A stretch of DNA of 5,414 nucleotides, taken from contig DASVDW010000034.1 of assembly GCA_036380925.1 (NCBI GenBank), positions 1 to 5,414 of the forward strand. Direction: 5' to 3'. The stretch is from JAICLV01 sp036380925 (lineage in GTDB: Bacteria > Actinomycetota > Actinomycetes > Acidothermales > Acidothermaceae). A model generated the notes under the pieces. The model was not told where the DNA came from. It searched no databases and was given only the letters and a program-made list of their open reading frames with translations. This document shows, piece after piece, positions 1-5,414 of the stretch (its first letter is position 1; the number at the start of each line of letters is the position of its first letter). The position numbers and the translations under genes are program-made.

Positions 1-710
1 GAACCCAGCTGCGGCACCGAGTCGAGCACCGCGAACGCGATGACCAGGGCCACCGTCCCGGCCATCGCGCCGATCGGGACCTCTGTGAGCGTCGACAAGA
101 ACAGCGCGAGCGCGGCGAGCCCGAGGAGGTCGACGAAGACGAAGATCGCCACTCCCAGCGCGCGACCGAGGCCACTCGCGAACGGAATGGTGTCCCCTGA
201 CAACAACGTCACGCCGTGCGAGCCGAAAAGCGCGAGACCGGCGAGCATGCCGACCAGCGCGACAAGGGCGACCGCGGCCGCGAGGTACGCCAGCGCGCCG
301 AGGCTTTTGACCACGAGCAGCCGGGTGCGTGACACCGGGACGGTGAGCAGATAGCGCAGCGTTCCGGTGTTCGCCTCGCCGGCGATCGCGTCGCCGCACA
401 CGACGGCGACGGCCAGCGGCAGGAAGACCGGCAGGCAGACCGTCAACGCGGTGAACGCGAGGAACAGCCCGTTGTTGGTGAGCTGGCCGATAAAGGCCGG
501 ACCGCCGTCGCCGGGTCGCGGGGTCGACGCCTTGACCGCGACGCCGATCAGAATCGGCACCGCGCCAAGCACAACGAGCATCGCGATGTTGCGCCGACGG
601 CGGAACACCAACCGCAGCTCGCTGCTCAGTTGGTGCGCCAGCACGCCGCGATACCGCGGCGCGGTCGCGACGCCGACGCTCGACGTGAGTGCGGTGTCAA
701 CGGACGACAT
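1..710 (-). CDS. ABC-2 type transporter permease (C-terminus outside window)
   Basis: Membrane subunit of an ABC exporter, working with the ATPase encoded just upstream. I translated it by hand from ATG 710-708; 236 residues are inside the window and the C-terminus is cut off. A basic cytoplasmic N-terminus (RRRR at 37-40) precedes hydrophobic stretches at about 42-59, 82-106, 132-162, 184-207 and 213-230. Five segments are therefore visible, and a sixth would be expected beyond the edge. The conserved ABC-2 permease stretch after segment 2 (GEANTGTLRYLLTVPVSRTR, 111-130, followed by LLVVK) matches the usual G-E-x-x-x-G-T-L-R-x-L-L-T-x-P-V-S-R pattern of NatB/BcrB-like permeases. The start overlaps the ATPase stop by 14 bases and has a strong Shine-Dalgarno 5 bases upstream. 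The substrate cannot be read from the sequence; pairing with a BcrA/LanF-type ATPase suggests a peptide, drug or lipid exporter. The family call is secure; the function is inferred. Confidence 0.9.
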   Translation of the reverse strand, partial: MSSVDTALTSSVGVATAPRYRGVLAHQLSSELRLVFRRRRNIAMLVVLGAVPILIGVAVKASTPRPGDGGPAFIGQLTNNGLFLAFTALTVCLPVFLPLAVAVVCGDAIAGEANTGTLRYLLTVPVSRTRLLVVKSLGALAYLAAAVALVALVGMLAGLALFGSHGVTLLSGDTIPFASGLGRALGVAIFVFVDLLGLAALALFLSTLTEVPIGAMAGTVALVIAFAVLDSVPQLG

Positions 711-1683
711 CGAAACCCTCCCCGGTGAGCTGCACGAAGAAATCCTCCAGCGCCGGGCGTTCGACTCGAAGCCCGTGCACCGGCACGCCCGCGTTCACCA
801 ACGCGGCGTTGATCTGGTCGGCGGTCAGCTCTCGCATTGCGGTCAAGAGATAGCCCTGTCCTTGCTCAGCTGCGTCGAGACCGAGGCTGGCGAGCACCCG
901 AAGGGCGTCGTCCACCTTCGTGGTCTCGACCCGCAGCCGCGTGTCGGCGGCTTGGAGCACGTCGGCGAGCGGCCCCTGCCGCAGGAGGCGGCCGGCGCTC
1001 ATGATGCCGACGTGCGTGGCGACCTGCTCGATTTCCGCGAGCAGATGACTGGACACGAGCACCGTGGTGCCGTCCGCCGCGAGCTCGCGGATCAAGGTGC
1101 GAACCTCGCGAGTTCCCTGCGGGTCGAGGCCGTTCGTCGGCTCGTCCAGGATCAGCAGATCGCGTGGACGCAACAACGCCGCCGCGATGCCGAGCCGTTG
1201 TTTCATGCCGAGCGAGTAACGGCGGTAGTTCTTTCGCGCGGCGGCGGTGAGGCCGACTCGGTCCAGCGCTGACGCGACGCGCTGGCTCGCCGTCCGCGGG
1301 TCGGTGCTCGCGTCGAACGCGTCGAGCCGGCGCAGGTTGTCGCGCCCGCTCAGGTACGGGTGGAAAGCCGGACCCTCGACGAGCGTGCCGACACCGGTCA
1401 ACACCTCCGCCGCCCGCGCGGGCATCGCCCCGCCCAGCACCTCGACGGTCCCCGCGTGCGGCGACATCAACCCAAGCAGCAGTCGGATGGTGGTGGTCTT
1501 GCCGGATCCATTGGGTCCGAGAAAACCGAACACGCAGCCGCGCGGAACCTGCAGATCAATGTCGTTGACCGCGACGTGGTTGCCAAACCGCCTGGTGAGC
1601 CCGGCGGTCTTGATGGCGAAGGAGTTCTGGTCGGCGTGCCGGGTGATCGCGTCGTCGTCGGACGTCGCGACGGCGGCGGTCAC
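697..1683 (-). CDS. ABC transporter ATP-binding protein, BcrA/LanF-like with E-loop
   Basis: Cytoplasmic ATPase that energises the adjacent permease; 328 residues from a GTG start. Nucleotide-binding domain at about 24-240: Walker A GPNGSGKTT (56-64), signature YSLGMKQRLGIA (156-167), Walker B LLILDEP (176-182), D-loop GLD (185-187) and H-loop His213 (SSHLL). All catalytic motifs are intact. Where most ABC ATPases have a Q-loop glutamine, this one reads LVEGPAFHPYLSG (102-114) with Glu103. This is the E-loop form known from lantibiotic-immunity (LanF) and BcrA-type ATPases. A C-terminal extension (about 245-328) is typical of drug/lantibiotic exporter ATPases and ends in the usual LEDFFVQLTG. 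The GTG start overlaps the upstream stop as GTGA (1680-1683) with no clear Shine-Dalgarno, so translation is probably coupled to the lolA-like gene. No other in-frame ATG occurs before Met73, inside the Walker A region. Bacitracin/lantibiotic-like substrates are a family-based guess only. Confidence 0.95.
   Translation of the reverse strand: MTAAVATSDDDAITRHADQNSFAIKTAGLTRRFGNHVAVNDIDLQVPRGCVFGFLGPNGSGKTTTIRLLLGLMSPHAGTVEVLGGAMPARAAEVLTGVGTLVEGPAFHPYLSGRDNLRRLDAFDASTDPRTASQRVASALDRVGLTAAARKNYRRYSLGMKQRLGIAAALLRPRDLLILDEPTNGLDPQGTREVRTLIRELAADGTTVLVSSHLLAEIEQVATHVGIMSAGRLLRQGPLADVLQAADTRLRVETTKVDDALRVLASLGLDAAEQGQGYLLTAMRELTADQINAALVNAGVPVHGLRVERPALEDFFVQLTGEGFDVVR
716..723 (-). promoter_or_regulatory. 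Ribosome binding site of the permease gene
   Basis: On the minus strand GGGGAGGG lies 5 bases before the ATG at 710-708, inside the 3' end of the ATPase gene. It fixes the permease start despite the 14-base overlap and indicates that the permease has its own strong ribosome entry rather than depending only on coupling. Confidence 0.7.
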
Positions 1684-2843
1684 AGCCCGTGTCCCGTCGC
1701 CGCCACCTGGCGGATCGCGTCCGCGCTGACCGGACCGACGTACACCCGGCCGTCGTCCGCGATGAAAACGGTGAACAACGCGCTGGTGACCAGCCGACCG
1801 CCCTGGGTCGGCGTCGCGATCTTGTCGAGGATCGCGGCCAGGTTCGAGCCAGGGTTGTCCGAGCCCGCGGCCAGCCCCGGAGCTTGCATCTCCAGCACCG
1901 CCGTCCAGCCCTTGCCAAGCATCTTCGGGCCGCTGTTCGGTCCGCTGGTCCCCGGTGCGCTGGCGCCCGTGCTGGGAGCCGCCGCCCGGTCCTTGATCCG
2001 CTCCGGCATGTTCGGGCCCGGCCCGCCCGGCCCGGTCAGCGGATTGCCTTGCGTCACGGTGGAGCCGGCCGGCGGCACGAAGTTGAACACCGACGCGTCC
2101 GGGGTCTTGAAGCTCACGTCGGTGAACCCGACCTGGATCGCCGGGGAGTTCGCGTCACGGGCAAACACCTGGACGCGCAGCGGAAGCGAGGTCTGCGCGT
2201 CGACGGCGATGCGAACGCTCCCGATCAGCGAGCGCGAATCCTTCGGAGTCAGCAGCAATTGGTACGCGGACCGTCCGGCGACGCGGGCAGTGCGGTCGAC
2301 CTGCACGGCCGTCGTGGGATCGATCGCCTTCAGCGCGGCGTCCGCGGCGGCTTGCGGCGTCATGCCGGTGACGTCGTGCCGGGAGAAGCCCTTGTGGTCT
2401 GAGGCGCTCAGCTTGCTGTGCGTGACCCGGCGATCGGTGGAGCTGTAGGTCCAAAGATCGCTGCCGTTGCGGATGATGTCGCTCTCGGACAGCTGCCCGA
2501 GCAACGCGACCCGCTGCTTGTCATGGCCGCCGTACCAGACGCGCACGGTGTGCGCGCCGGTGACCAGGTTGGCCAGCGACAGCGATGAGTCACCGCCCGA
2601 ACCGCCGATGTCGGGCAGCTGTGGCAAGCCCAGCTTCGCGGTCTCGACTATCGTGCCGGAGAAACCGGGCGGGTTGGCGGTCTCCAGGTCGACCAGGAGC
2701 TGCGCCGCGGTGCGCGCCGGCAAGTTGGGCTCTGCGGCGGCGCTGTTGGTCACCGACGAGGTCAGCGAACCGACGGCGATCGCTGCCGCGACGCCCGCGG
2801 GCAGCGCCCAGCGAAGCCTGCGCGTGGTGAATGCTCGTTTCAT
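1680..2843 (-). CDS. Secreted LolA/RseB-like lipid- or lipoprotein-binding-fold protein
   Basis: 387 residues from ATG 2843-2841 (390 if the GTG at 2852-2850 is used). I prefer the ATG because a -10-like box sits 7 bases upstream, as in leaderless actinobacterial genes, and neither start has a Shine-Dalgarno. The N-terminus is a signal peptide: KR/RR-rich n-region, hydrophobic core ALPAGVAAAIAVGSL (13-27), likely cleavage after SAAA near residue 37. It has no lipobox cysteine and no cysteine at all, so it is probably secreted or loosely wall-associated. Residues about 41-258 resemble actinobacterial LolA-type (COG2834) proteins: a VRVWYGG strand (100-106), DLWTYSSTDRRVTH (129-142), RSAYQLLLTPKD (191-202), PLRVQVFARD (221-230) and an end near VFNFVPPAGS (252-261). 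A Gly/Pro/Ser linker (about 268-306) leads to a small C-terminal part with GWTAVLEMQ (312-320), a GGRLVTSALFTVFIADDGRVYVG region (348-370) and a polar end. It is the first gene of the operon with the ABC transporter. In diderms LolA carries lipoproteins; here the ligand is unknown. Function is inferred from fold-level resemblance. Confidence 0.85.
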   Translation of the reverse strand: MKRAFTTRRLRWALPAGVAAAIAVGSLTSSVTNSAAAEPNLPARTAAQLLVDLETANPPGFSGTIVETAKLGLPQLPDIGGSGGDSSLSLANLVTGAHTVRVWYGGHDKQRVALLGQLSESDIIRNGSDLWTYSSTDRRVTHSKLSASDHKGFSRHDVTGMTPQAAADAALKAIDPTTAVQVDRTARVAGRSAYQLLLTPKDSRSLIGSVRIAVDAQTSLPLRVQVFARDANSPAIQVGFTDVSFKTPDASVFNFVPPAGSTVTQGNPLTGPGGPGPNMPERIKDRAAAPSTGASAPGTSGPNSGPKMLGKGWTAVLEMQAPGLAAGSDNPGSNLAAILDKIATPTQGGRLVTSALFTVFIADDGRVYVGPVSADAIRQVAATGHGL

Positions 2844-2844
2844 G

Positions 2845-2865
2845 CGGCTCACTATGGGTGAGCCG
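2845..2865. repeat. Perfect 8-bp inverted repeat over the -10 box, candidate operator
   Basis: CGGCTCAC (2845-2852), a 5-base spacer TATGG, then GTGAGCCG (2858-2865): the arms are perfectly complementary. It spans the predicted -10 box and ends 2 bases before the ATG of the lolA-like gene. As DNA it could be a dyad operator for a repressor. If transcription starts further upstream, it would form a hairpin across the start region of the mRNA. No regulator with a dyad-binding domain is encoded in this window, since the adjacent regulator is OmpR-like and normally binds direct repeats. Confidence 0.55.
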
Positions 2866-2880
2866 GCAGCTGGCTGTCAG
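2851..2880 (-). promoter_or_regulatory. Probable leaderless promoter of the lolA-like/ABC operon
   Basis: Read on the minus strand, CTGACA (2880-2875, 5/6 to TTGACA) is followed after 18 bases by CATAGT (2856-2851, 4/6 to TATAAT). Seven bases after the -10-like box comes the ATG at 2843, so transcription would start at or next to the A of the start codon. Leaderless transcripts with this spacing are common in actinobacteria, and the absence of a Shine-Dalgarno fits. The boxes are seen; their use is inferred. Confidence 0.5.
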
Positions 2881-2894
2881 ATTCGCCGCCGACG

Positions 2895-2916
2895 GCCACA
2901 GCTTCGCCACAGGTTC
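2895..2916. promoter_or_regulatory. Tandem 11-bp direct repeat, probable OmpR/PhoB-type regulator box
   Basis: GCCACAGCTTC (2895-2905) is followed immediately by GCCACAGGTTC (2906-2916), identical at 10 of 11 bases. The layout is a 7-bp repeat GCCACAG with a 4-bp spacer, the architecture of sites bound by tandem dimers of OmpR/PhoB-family regulators. It lies in the divergent control region, 14 bases upstream of the -35 box of the lolA-like operon (about -52 to -73 from its predicted start) and 52 bases before the regulator gene. It could therefore serve both directions. A weaker GCCGCCG at 2885-2891 (5/7) may be a third half-site, but at 10 bp rather than 11. The repeat is seen; the binding is inferred. 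Confidence 0.5.
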
Positions 2917-2951
2917 GCGCGAAGGCGATCCAAAAGCGATGATCGGACGAC

Positions 2952-2960
2952 GGGAGGAGG
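2952..2960 (+). promoter_or_regulatory. Ribosome binding site deciding a TTG start for the response regulator
   Basis: GGGAGGAGG ends 8 bases before TTG 2969-2971. It is too close to the in-frame GTG at 2960-2962, which its last base overlaps, and it lies downstream of ATG 2939-2941. The spacing therefore favours the TTG, which also gives the family's usual short N-terminus (MRLLVAEDE). Confidence 0.6.
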
Positions 2961-2968
2961 TGCGGGCG

Positions 2969-3625
2969 TTGCGGTTGCTTGTCGCAGAGGACGAGGAACG
3001 GATGGCCGCGGCGTTGGAACGCGGGTTGACGCACGCCGGGTTCACCGTCGACGTCGCGGCCGACGGCTCGCGCGCCCTCGAGCTGGCCACCAGCGTCGGC
3101 TACGACGCGATCGTGCTCGACATCATGCTGCCGTCGATGTCCGGCTACGAGGTCACCAGGCAGCTCCGGGCGCGCGGTGTGTGGACACCGATTTTGCTGG
3201 CGTCGGCGAAGGACGGCGAGTACGACCAAGCCGACGGCCTCGACCTCGGCGCCGACGACTACCTCACCAAGCCGTTCTCGTTCGTGGTGCTGCTCGCCCG
3301 GCTGCGCGCGTTGCTGCGTCGCGGCTCGCGTCCCCGGCCGCCGCTGATCGAGGTCGGCGCGCTGGCCTTCGACCCGTCGTCGCGGGTCTTCGCGGTCGCC
3401 GGCTCCCCGCTCGATCTGACGGCACGCGAGTCGGCGATGCTCGAGTACCTGATGCGGCAGCATCCGCGCGCCGTCACGAAGACGGAGCTGCTCGAGCATG
3501 TGTGGCCCGACGCGGCGACAGATCCCAACGCCGTCGAGGTCTACGCCGGTTACCTGCGACGCAAACTCGGTCGCGCGGCGTTGCAGACGGTGCGCGGCGT
3601 CGGGTATCGATTGCGACCGCCATGA
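2969..3625 (+). CDS. OmpR/PhoB-family response regulator
   Basis: Transcription factor of a two-component system; 218 residues from a TTG start, normal for the family. The receiver domain (1-118) has the acidic pair Glu7/Asp8, phosphoacceptor Asp51 (IVLDIMLPSMSGYEV), switch Ser79 in the usual Thr/Ser position, Tyr98 and invariant Lys101 (DDYLTKPFSF). The C-terminal winged-helix DNA-binding domain (about 126-218) has LTARESAMLEYLM (150-162), the recognition region TKTELLEHVWPDAATDPNAV (170-189), VYAGYLRRKLG (191-201) and the closing TVRGVGYRL wing (207-215). All phosphorylation residues are present, so it should be functional. Other in-frame starts are GTG 2960 and ATG 2939; reading back to 2831 would run into the divergent gene and add a non-conserved leader. 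It overlaps the kinase gene by ATGA. It most likely regulates the divergent lolA-like/ABC operon through the direct repeat at 2895-2916, and perhaps itself. A weak plus-strand -10-like GATGAT at 2938-2943 is the best promoter candidate I see. Confidence 0.93.
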   Translation: MRLLVAEDEERMAAALERGLTHAGFTVDVAADGSRALELATSVGYDAIVLDIMLPSMSGYEVTRQLRARGVWTPILLASAKDGEYDQADGLDLGADDYLTKPFSFVVLLARLRALLRRGSRPRPPLIEVGALAFDPSSRVFAVAGSPLDLTARESAMLEYLMRQHPRAVTKTELLEHVWPDAATDPNAVEVYAGYLRRKLGRAALQTVRGVGYRLRPP

Positions 3626-4986
3626 CGCTCCCATCATGGAGTTGGTGGAGCCGGCGCTCGTTGCGCCTGCGGGTCACCGCCGCCGCGACGGCCGTGCTTG
3701 CCGTCGGGCTGATCGTCGGAACCGTTGTGCTGGCGCAGGTTTTCGAGCAGCGGCGGGTGAGCTCCGTCGACGTCACCGTCAGATCCGAGGTGGCGACGAT
3801 CACCTCGCTGGTGGCGTCGGGGGACCTGCCCTCGCCGCTGCCTGCGCCGGCCGGCGCGACGACCATCGCGCAGGTCGTCGACTCGGCCGGCACCGTGCTG
3901 GCCGCCACCAACTCGGCCAGCCGGGTGCTGCAGCTGATCCCGGTCGAGCAGCTCGCGAAGCACCATGGCCGGCCGTTCACGACCTCGGCTAGCAGTCTCG
4001 GTCCGTCCAGCCTGCGCGTTCTCGCCGCCACCGTGAACCTCCGCGGTGTGCCGGTGACGGTCGTCGCCGCGGCGCCGCTCGGTGACGTGACATCGACGTT
4101 GAACGCGTTGCGCAACGTGTTGCTCGTCGTCGTCCCGTTGATATTGCTCGCCGCCGCGGCGGCGACCTGGCTTGCGGTCAGCGCGGCGCTGCAACCGGTC
4201 GATCGGTTGCGCGCGGCCGCCGATGCGGTCGACGTGCGCGTGACCCACGAGGCGCCAAAACTCGATCTGCCGGCGGGCGGCGAGGAGTTGCGCAAACTGG
4301 GCGACACCCTGAACGAACTGTTGCGCCGGGTGCACGTGGCCGGTGAGACGCAGCGCCGCTTCATCGCCGACGCCGCGCACGAGTTGCGTTCGCCCATCGC
4401 GTCGCTGCGCACCCAACTCGAAGTCGCGTTGGCGGTGCCGAACTCCGACTGGCCGCGCGTCGTCGCCGACGCGCTCGCCGACGTCGAACGGCTGAGCCAG
4501 CTAGCCGAGGATCTGCTGCTGCTCGCCCGACTCGACAGTGGCGCGCCACAGCGACGCGCGACCGTCGATGTCGGCGCGTTGGTCGACGCTCCGGGCGATG
4601 ACCTGTTGATCGAGGGCGACGAACTGGCGCTGCGGCGGTTGGTCGACAACCTGCTCGCGAACGCGTGGCGGTACGCGCGAGAAACCGTTGCGGCGAAGGC
4701 GGAACGGGTCGGCGCGGACGTCGTCGTGACCGTTGACGACGATGGACCTGGGATTCCTGCGGCCGATCGGGAAAGGGTGTTCGAGCCGTGGGTGCGACTC
4801 GACGCCGGTCGCGCTCGGGGTGAGGGGGGCGCGGGTCTCGGGCTCGCGATCGTTCGTTCGATCGCGCGCGCACATGGTGGTGACGTGACGCTTGAGACGA
4901 GTCCGCTCGGCGGGCTGCGTGCCGTCGTCCGGCTGCCAGCGACCTCGCCGACGCGGGCGACCGTGAGCGCGCAGCCTGCTGGCTAG
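3622..4986 (+). CDS. Membrane sensor histidine kinase with a shortened DHp-to-ATPase linker
   Basis: Partner kinase of the upstream regulator; 454 residues. The ATG overlaps the regulator stop (ATGA, 3622-3625) with no Shine-Dalgarno, so translation is probably coupled. Order: short basic N-terminus; membrane segment 1 (about 19-41); an extracytoplasmic domain of about 120 residues (42-163) as likely sensor; membrane segment 2 (about 166-190); HAMP (about 190-243); phosphoacceptor helix with FIADAAHELRSPIASL (247-262, His253); ATP-binding domain with N-box LVDNLLANAWRYA (340-352, Asn347), G1 DDDGPGIP (372-379), F-box VFEPWVRLD (386-394) and G2 GEGGAGLGLAIV (400-411). All catalytic motifs are intact. 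Odd: only about 10 residues separate VDVGALV (315-321) from EGDELAL (331-337), where family members usually have about 35-45. The first helix and strand of the ATPase domain therefore seem reduced. The frame is open throughout and there is no frameshift. The signal is unknown; the genomic position suggests envelope stress or an antimicrobial lipid/peptide. Confidence 0.94.
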   Translation: MTLPSWSWWSRRSLRLRVTAAATAVLAVGLIVGTVVLAQVFEQRRVSSVDVTVRSEVATITSLVASGDLPSPLPAPAGATTIAQVVDSAGTVLAATNSASRVLQLIPVEQLAKHHGRPFTTSASSLGPSSLRVLAATVNLRGVPVTVVAAAPLGDVTSTLNALRNVLLVVVPLILLAAAAATWLAVSAALQPVDRLRAAADAVDVRVTHEAPKLDLPAGGEELRKLGDTLNELLRRVHVAGETQRRFIADAAHELRSPIASLRTQLEVALAVPNSDWPRVVADALADVERLSQLAEDLLLLARLDSGAPQRRATVDVGALVDAPGDDLLIEGDELALRRLVDNLLANAWRYARETVAAKAERVGADVVVTVDDDGPGIPAADRERVFEPWVRLDAGRARGEGGAGLGLAIVRSIARAHGGDVTLETSPLGGLRAVVRLPATSPTRATVSAQPAG

Positions 4987-5002
4987 CGCCTCACCGCGAC
5001 GC

Positions 5003-5414
5003 TCACCGCGCGTTCGAGTCCCAGGCAATCTCGAAGAGGTGGCCGTCCGGGTCGGCGAAGTAACCGGAGTAGACGCCGAACGGTCGCATGTGGGCGGCTC
5101 CGGTGAGCGTCGCGCCCGCGGCTTCAGCCTGCCGTAGCAGCTGATCGACCTCGGCCCGCGACGCGGCTGGGATGCCGAGGCTGAACTCGGTCGAACTGTG
5201 GGGACCCCGCGGAAGTTGAGCGTCCTTGGCCAGGTTGTCGCGTTCGTAAAGGCCGAGCAGCAGACCGCCGTCCAGCTTGAAAAAGGCGATCGTGCCGTCG
5301 GCGCCGGTCACCTCGTCGTGAAACTCCTGACCGACGACGCCGTCGGTCGGCCAGCCCAGCCCGTCGCGATAAAACGTCACCGACCGGGCGAGGTCGTCGA
5401 CCGCCAGCGTGATG
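5003..5414 (-). CDS. VOC family (glyoxalase/bleomycin-resistance fold) protein, N-terminus outside window
   Basis: 136 residues are visible; the reading frame continues off the right edge. The GTG at 5380-5378 is not the start: the frame upstream of it reads ITLAVDDLARS, the normal first strand and helix of a VOC module, joining VTFYRDGLGWP. The second half has the second beta-alpha unit (FSLGIPAASRAEVDQLLRQA, 77-96, then AGATLTGAA) and the hallmark VYSGYFADPDGHLFEIAW (114-131). Glu128 sits in the usual metal-ligand position of glyoxalase I-like proteins. The other metal ligands cannot be confirmed because the N-terminus is missing. Family members range from lactoylglutathione lyases and dioxygenases to antibiotic-binding proteins, so the substrate is unknown. 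It converges on the kinase gene with a 16-bp gap and no visible terminator, and is probably a separate transcription unit with no role in the neighbouring system. Confidence 0.9.
   Translation of the reverse strand, partial: ITLAVDDLARSVTFYRDGLGWPTDGVVGQEFHDEVTGADGTIAFFKLDGGLLLGLYERDNLAKDAQLPRGPHSSTEFSLGIPAASRAEVDQLLRQAEAAGATLTGAAHMRPFGVYSGYFADPDGHLFEIAWDSNAR

Noticed and set aside
2014..2035. GGGCCC/GGCCCG-rich run as a structured element
   Set aside because: It encodes the Gly/Pro linker of the lolA-like protein and is explained by GC-rich codons for those residues.
1360..2448. A 362-codon plus-strand frame across the ATPase/lolA-like junction
   Set aside because: It is antisense to two well-supported genes and its composition is that of a GC-rich shadow frame with no recognisable domain.
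2819..2843. Tat signal (twin arginine at residues 8-9 of the lolA-like protein)
   Set aside because: TRRLRW lacks the hydrophobic residue expected after R-R-x, so an ordinary Sec signal fits better.
4579..4647. TTGGTCGAC direct repeat (4579-4587, 4639-4647) as the cause of the short kinase linker
   Set aside because: Both copies are still present and flank the short region, so recombination between them would have removed it rather than produced it; the words are common in this codon usage.
3474..4649. A 391-codon open frame antisense to the histidine kinase
   Set aside because: It is Ser/Arg/Thr-rich shadow sequence with no domain and is fully overlapped by the kinase with all its motifs.
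2467..4986. An 839-codon open frame on the plus strand
   Set aside because: Only its last 455 codons (from 3622) are a gene, the kinase. The earlier part runs antisense to the lolA-like gene and out of frame through the response regulator, is Arg-rich and shows no motif; it is open because of the high GC.
4987..5010. Terminator between the convergent kinase and VOC genes
   Set aside because: The 16-bp gap has no inverted repeat or T-tract. There is only a 9-bp direct repeat, CTCACCGCG (4990-4998 and 5002-5010), which puts a second in-frame TGA after the VOC stop but suggests no hairpin.
1..5414. Mobile elements, CRISPR arrays, tRNA or rRNA genes
   Set aside because: No terminal repeats, transposase motifs, spaced identical repeats or tRNA-like cloverleaf segments were seen; coding genes cover nearly all of the window.

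Overview
The window is high-GC DNA with dense overlapping genes, GTG/TTG starts, translationally coupled 4-base stop/start overlaps and little intergenic space. This points to an actinomycete (Actinomycetia). I cannot name the genus from the sequence.

Layout. Positions 1-2843 (minus strand) hold a three-gene operon read right to left. It encodes a secreted LolA/RseB-like protein (1680-2843), an ABC transporter ATPase of the BcrA/LanF type (697-1683), and its ABC-2 type membrane permease (1-710, cut by the window edge). The genes overlap by 4 and 14 bases. Positions 2844-2968 form a compact divergent control region. It has a probable leaderless promoter for the lolA-like operon, an 8-bp-arm inverted repeat across that promoter's -10 box, and a tandem 11-bp direct repeat of the kind OmpR/PhoB-family regulators bind. 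Positions 2969-4986 (plus strand) hold a two-component system: an OmpR/PhoB-family response regulator and a membrane histidine kinase, overlapping by ATGA. After a 16-bp gap, a convergent VOC (glyoxalase-fold) gene (5003-5414, minus) runs off the right edge and looks unrelated.

How it may work together (inference). The kinase senses something at or outside the membrane and phosphorylates the regulator. The regulator binds the tandem repeat between the two operons and controls the divergent lolA-like/ABC operon, and possibly its own genes. The secreted LolA-like protein may bind a lipid, lipoprotein or amphipathic peptide on the outer face of the membrane that the ABC transporter handles. This resembles bacitracin/lantibiotic-type detoxification or envelope-stress modules, with an added extracytoplasmic lipid-binding-fold protein. 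Substrate and signal are unknown. The parts belong to known families; their combination and the control region are the most interesting content.
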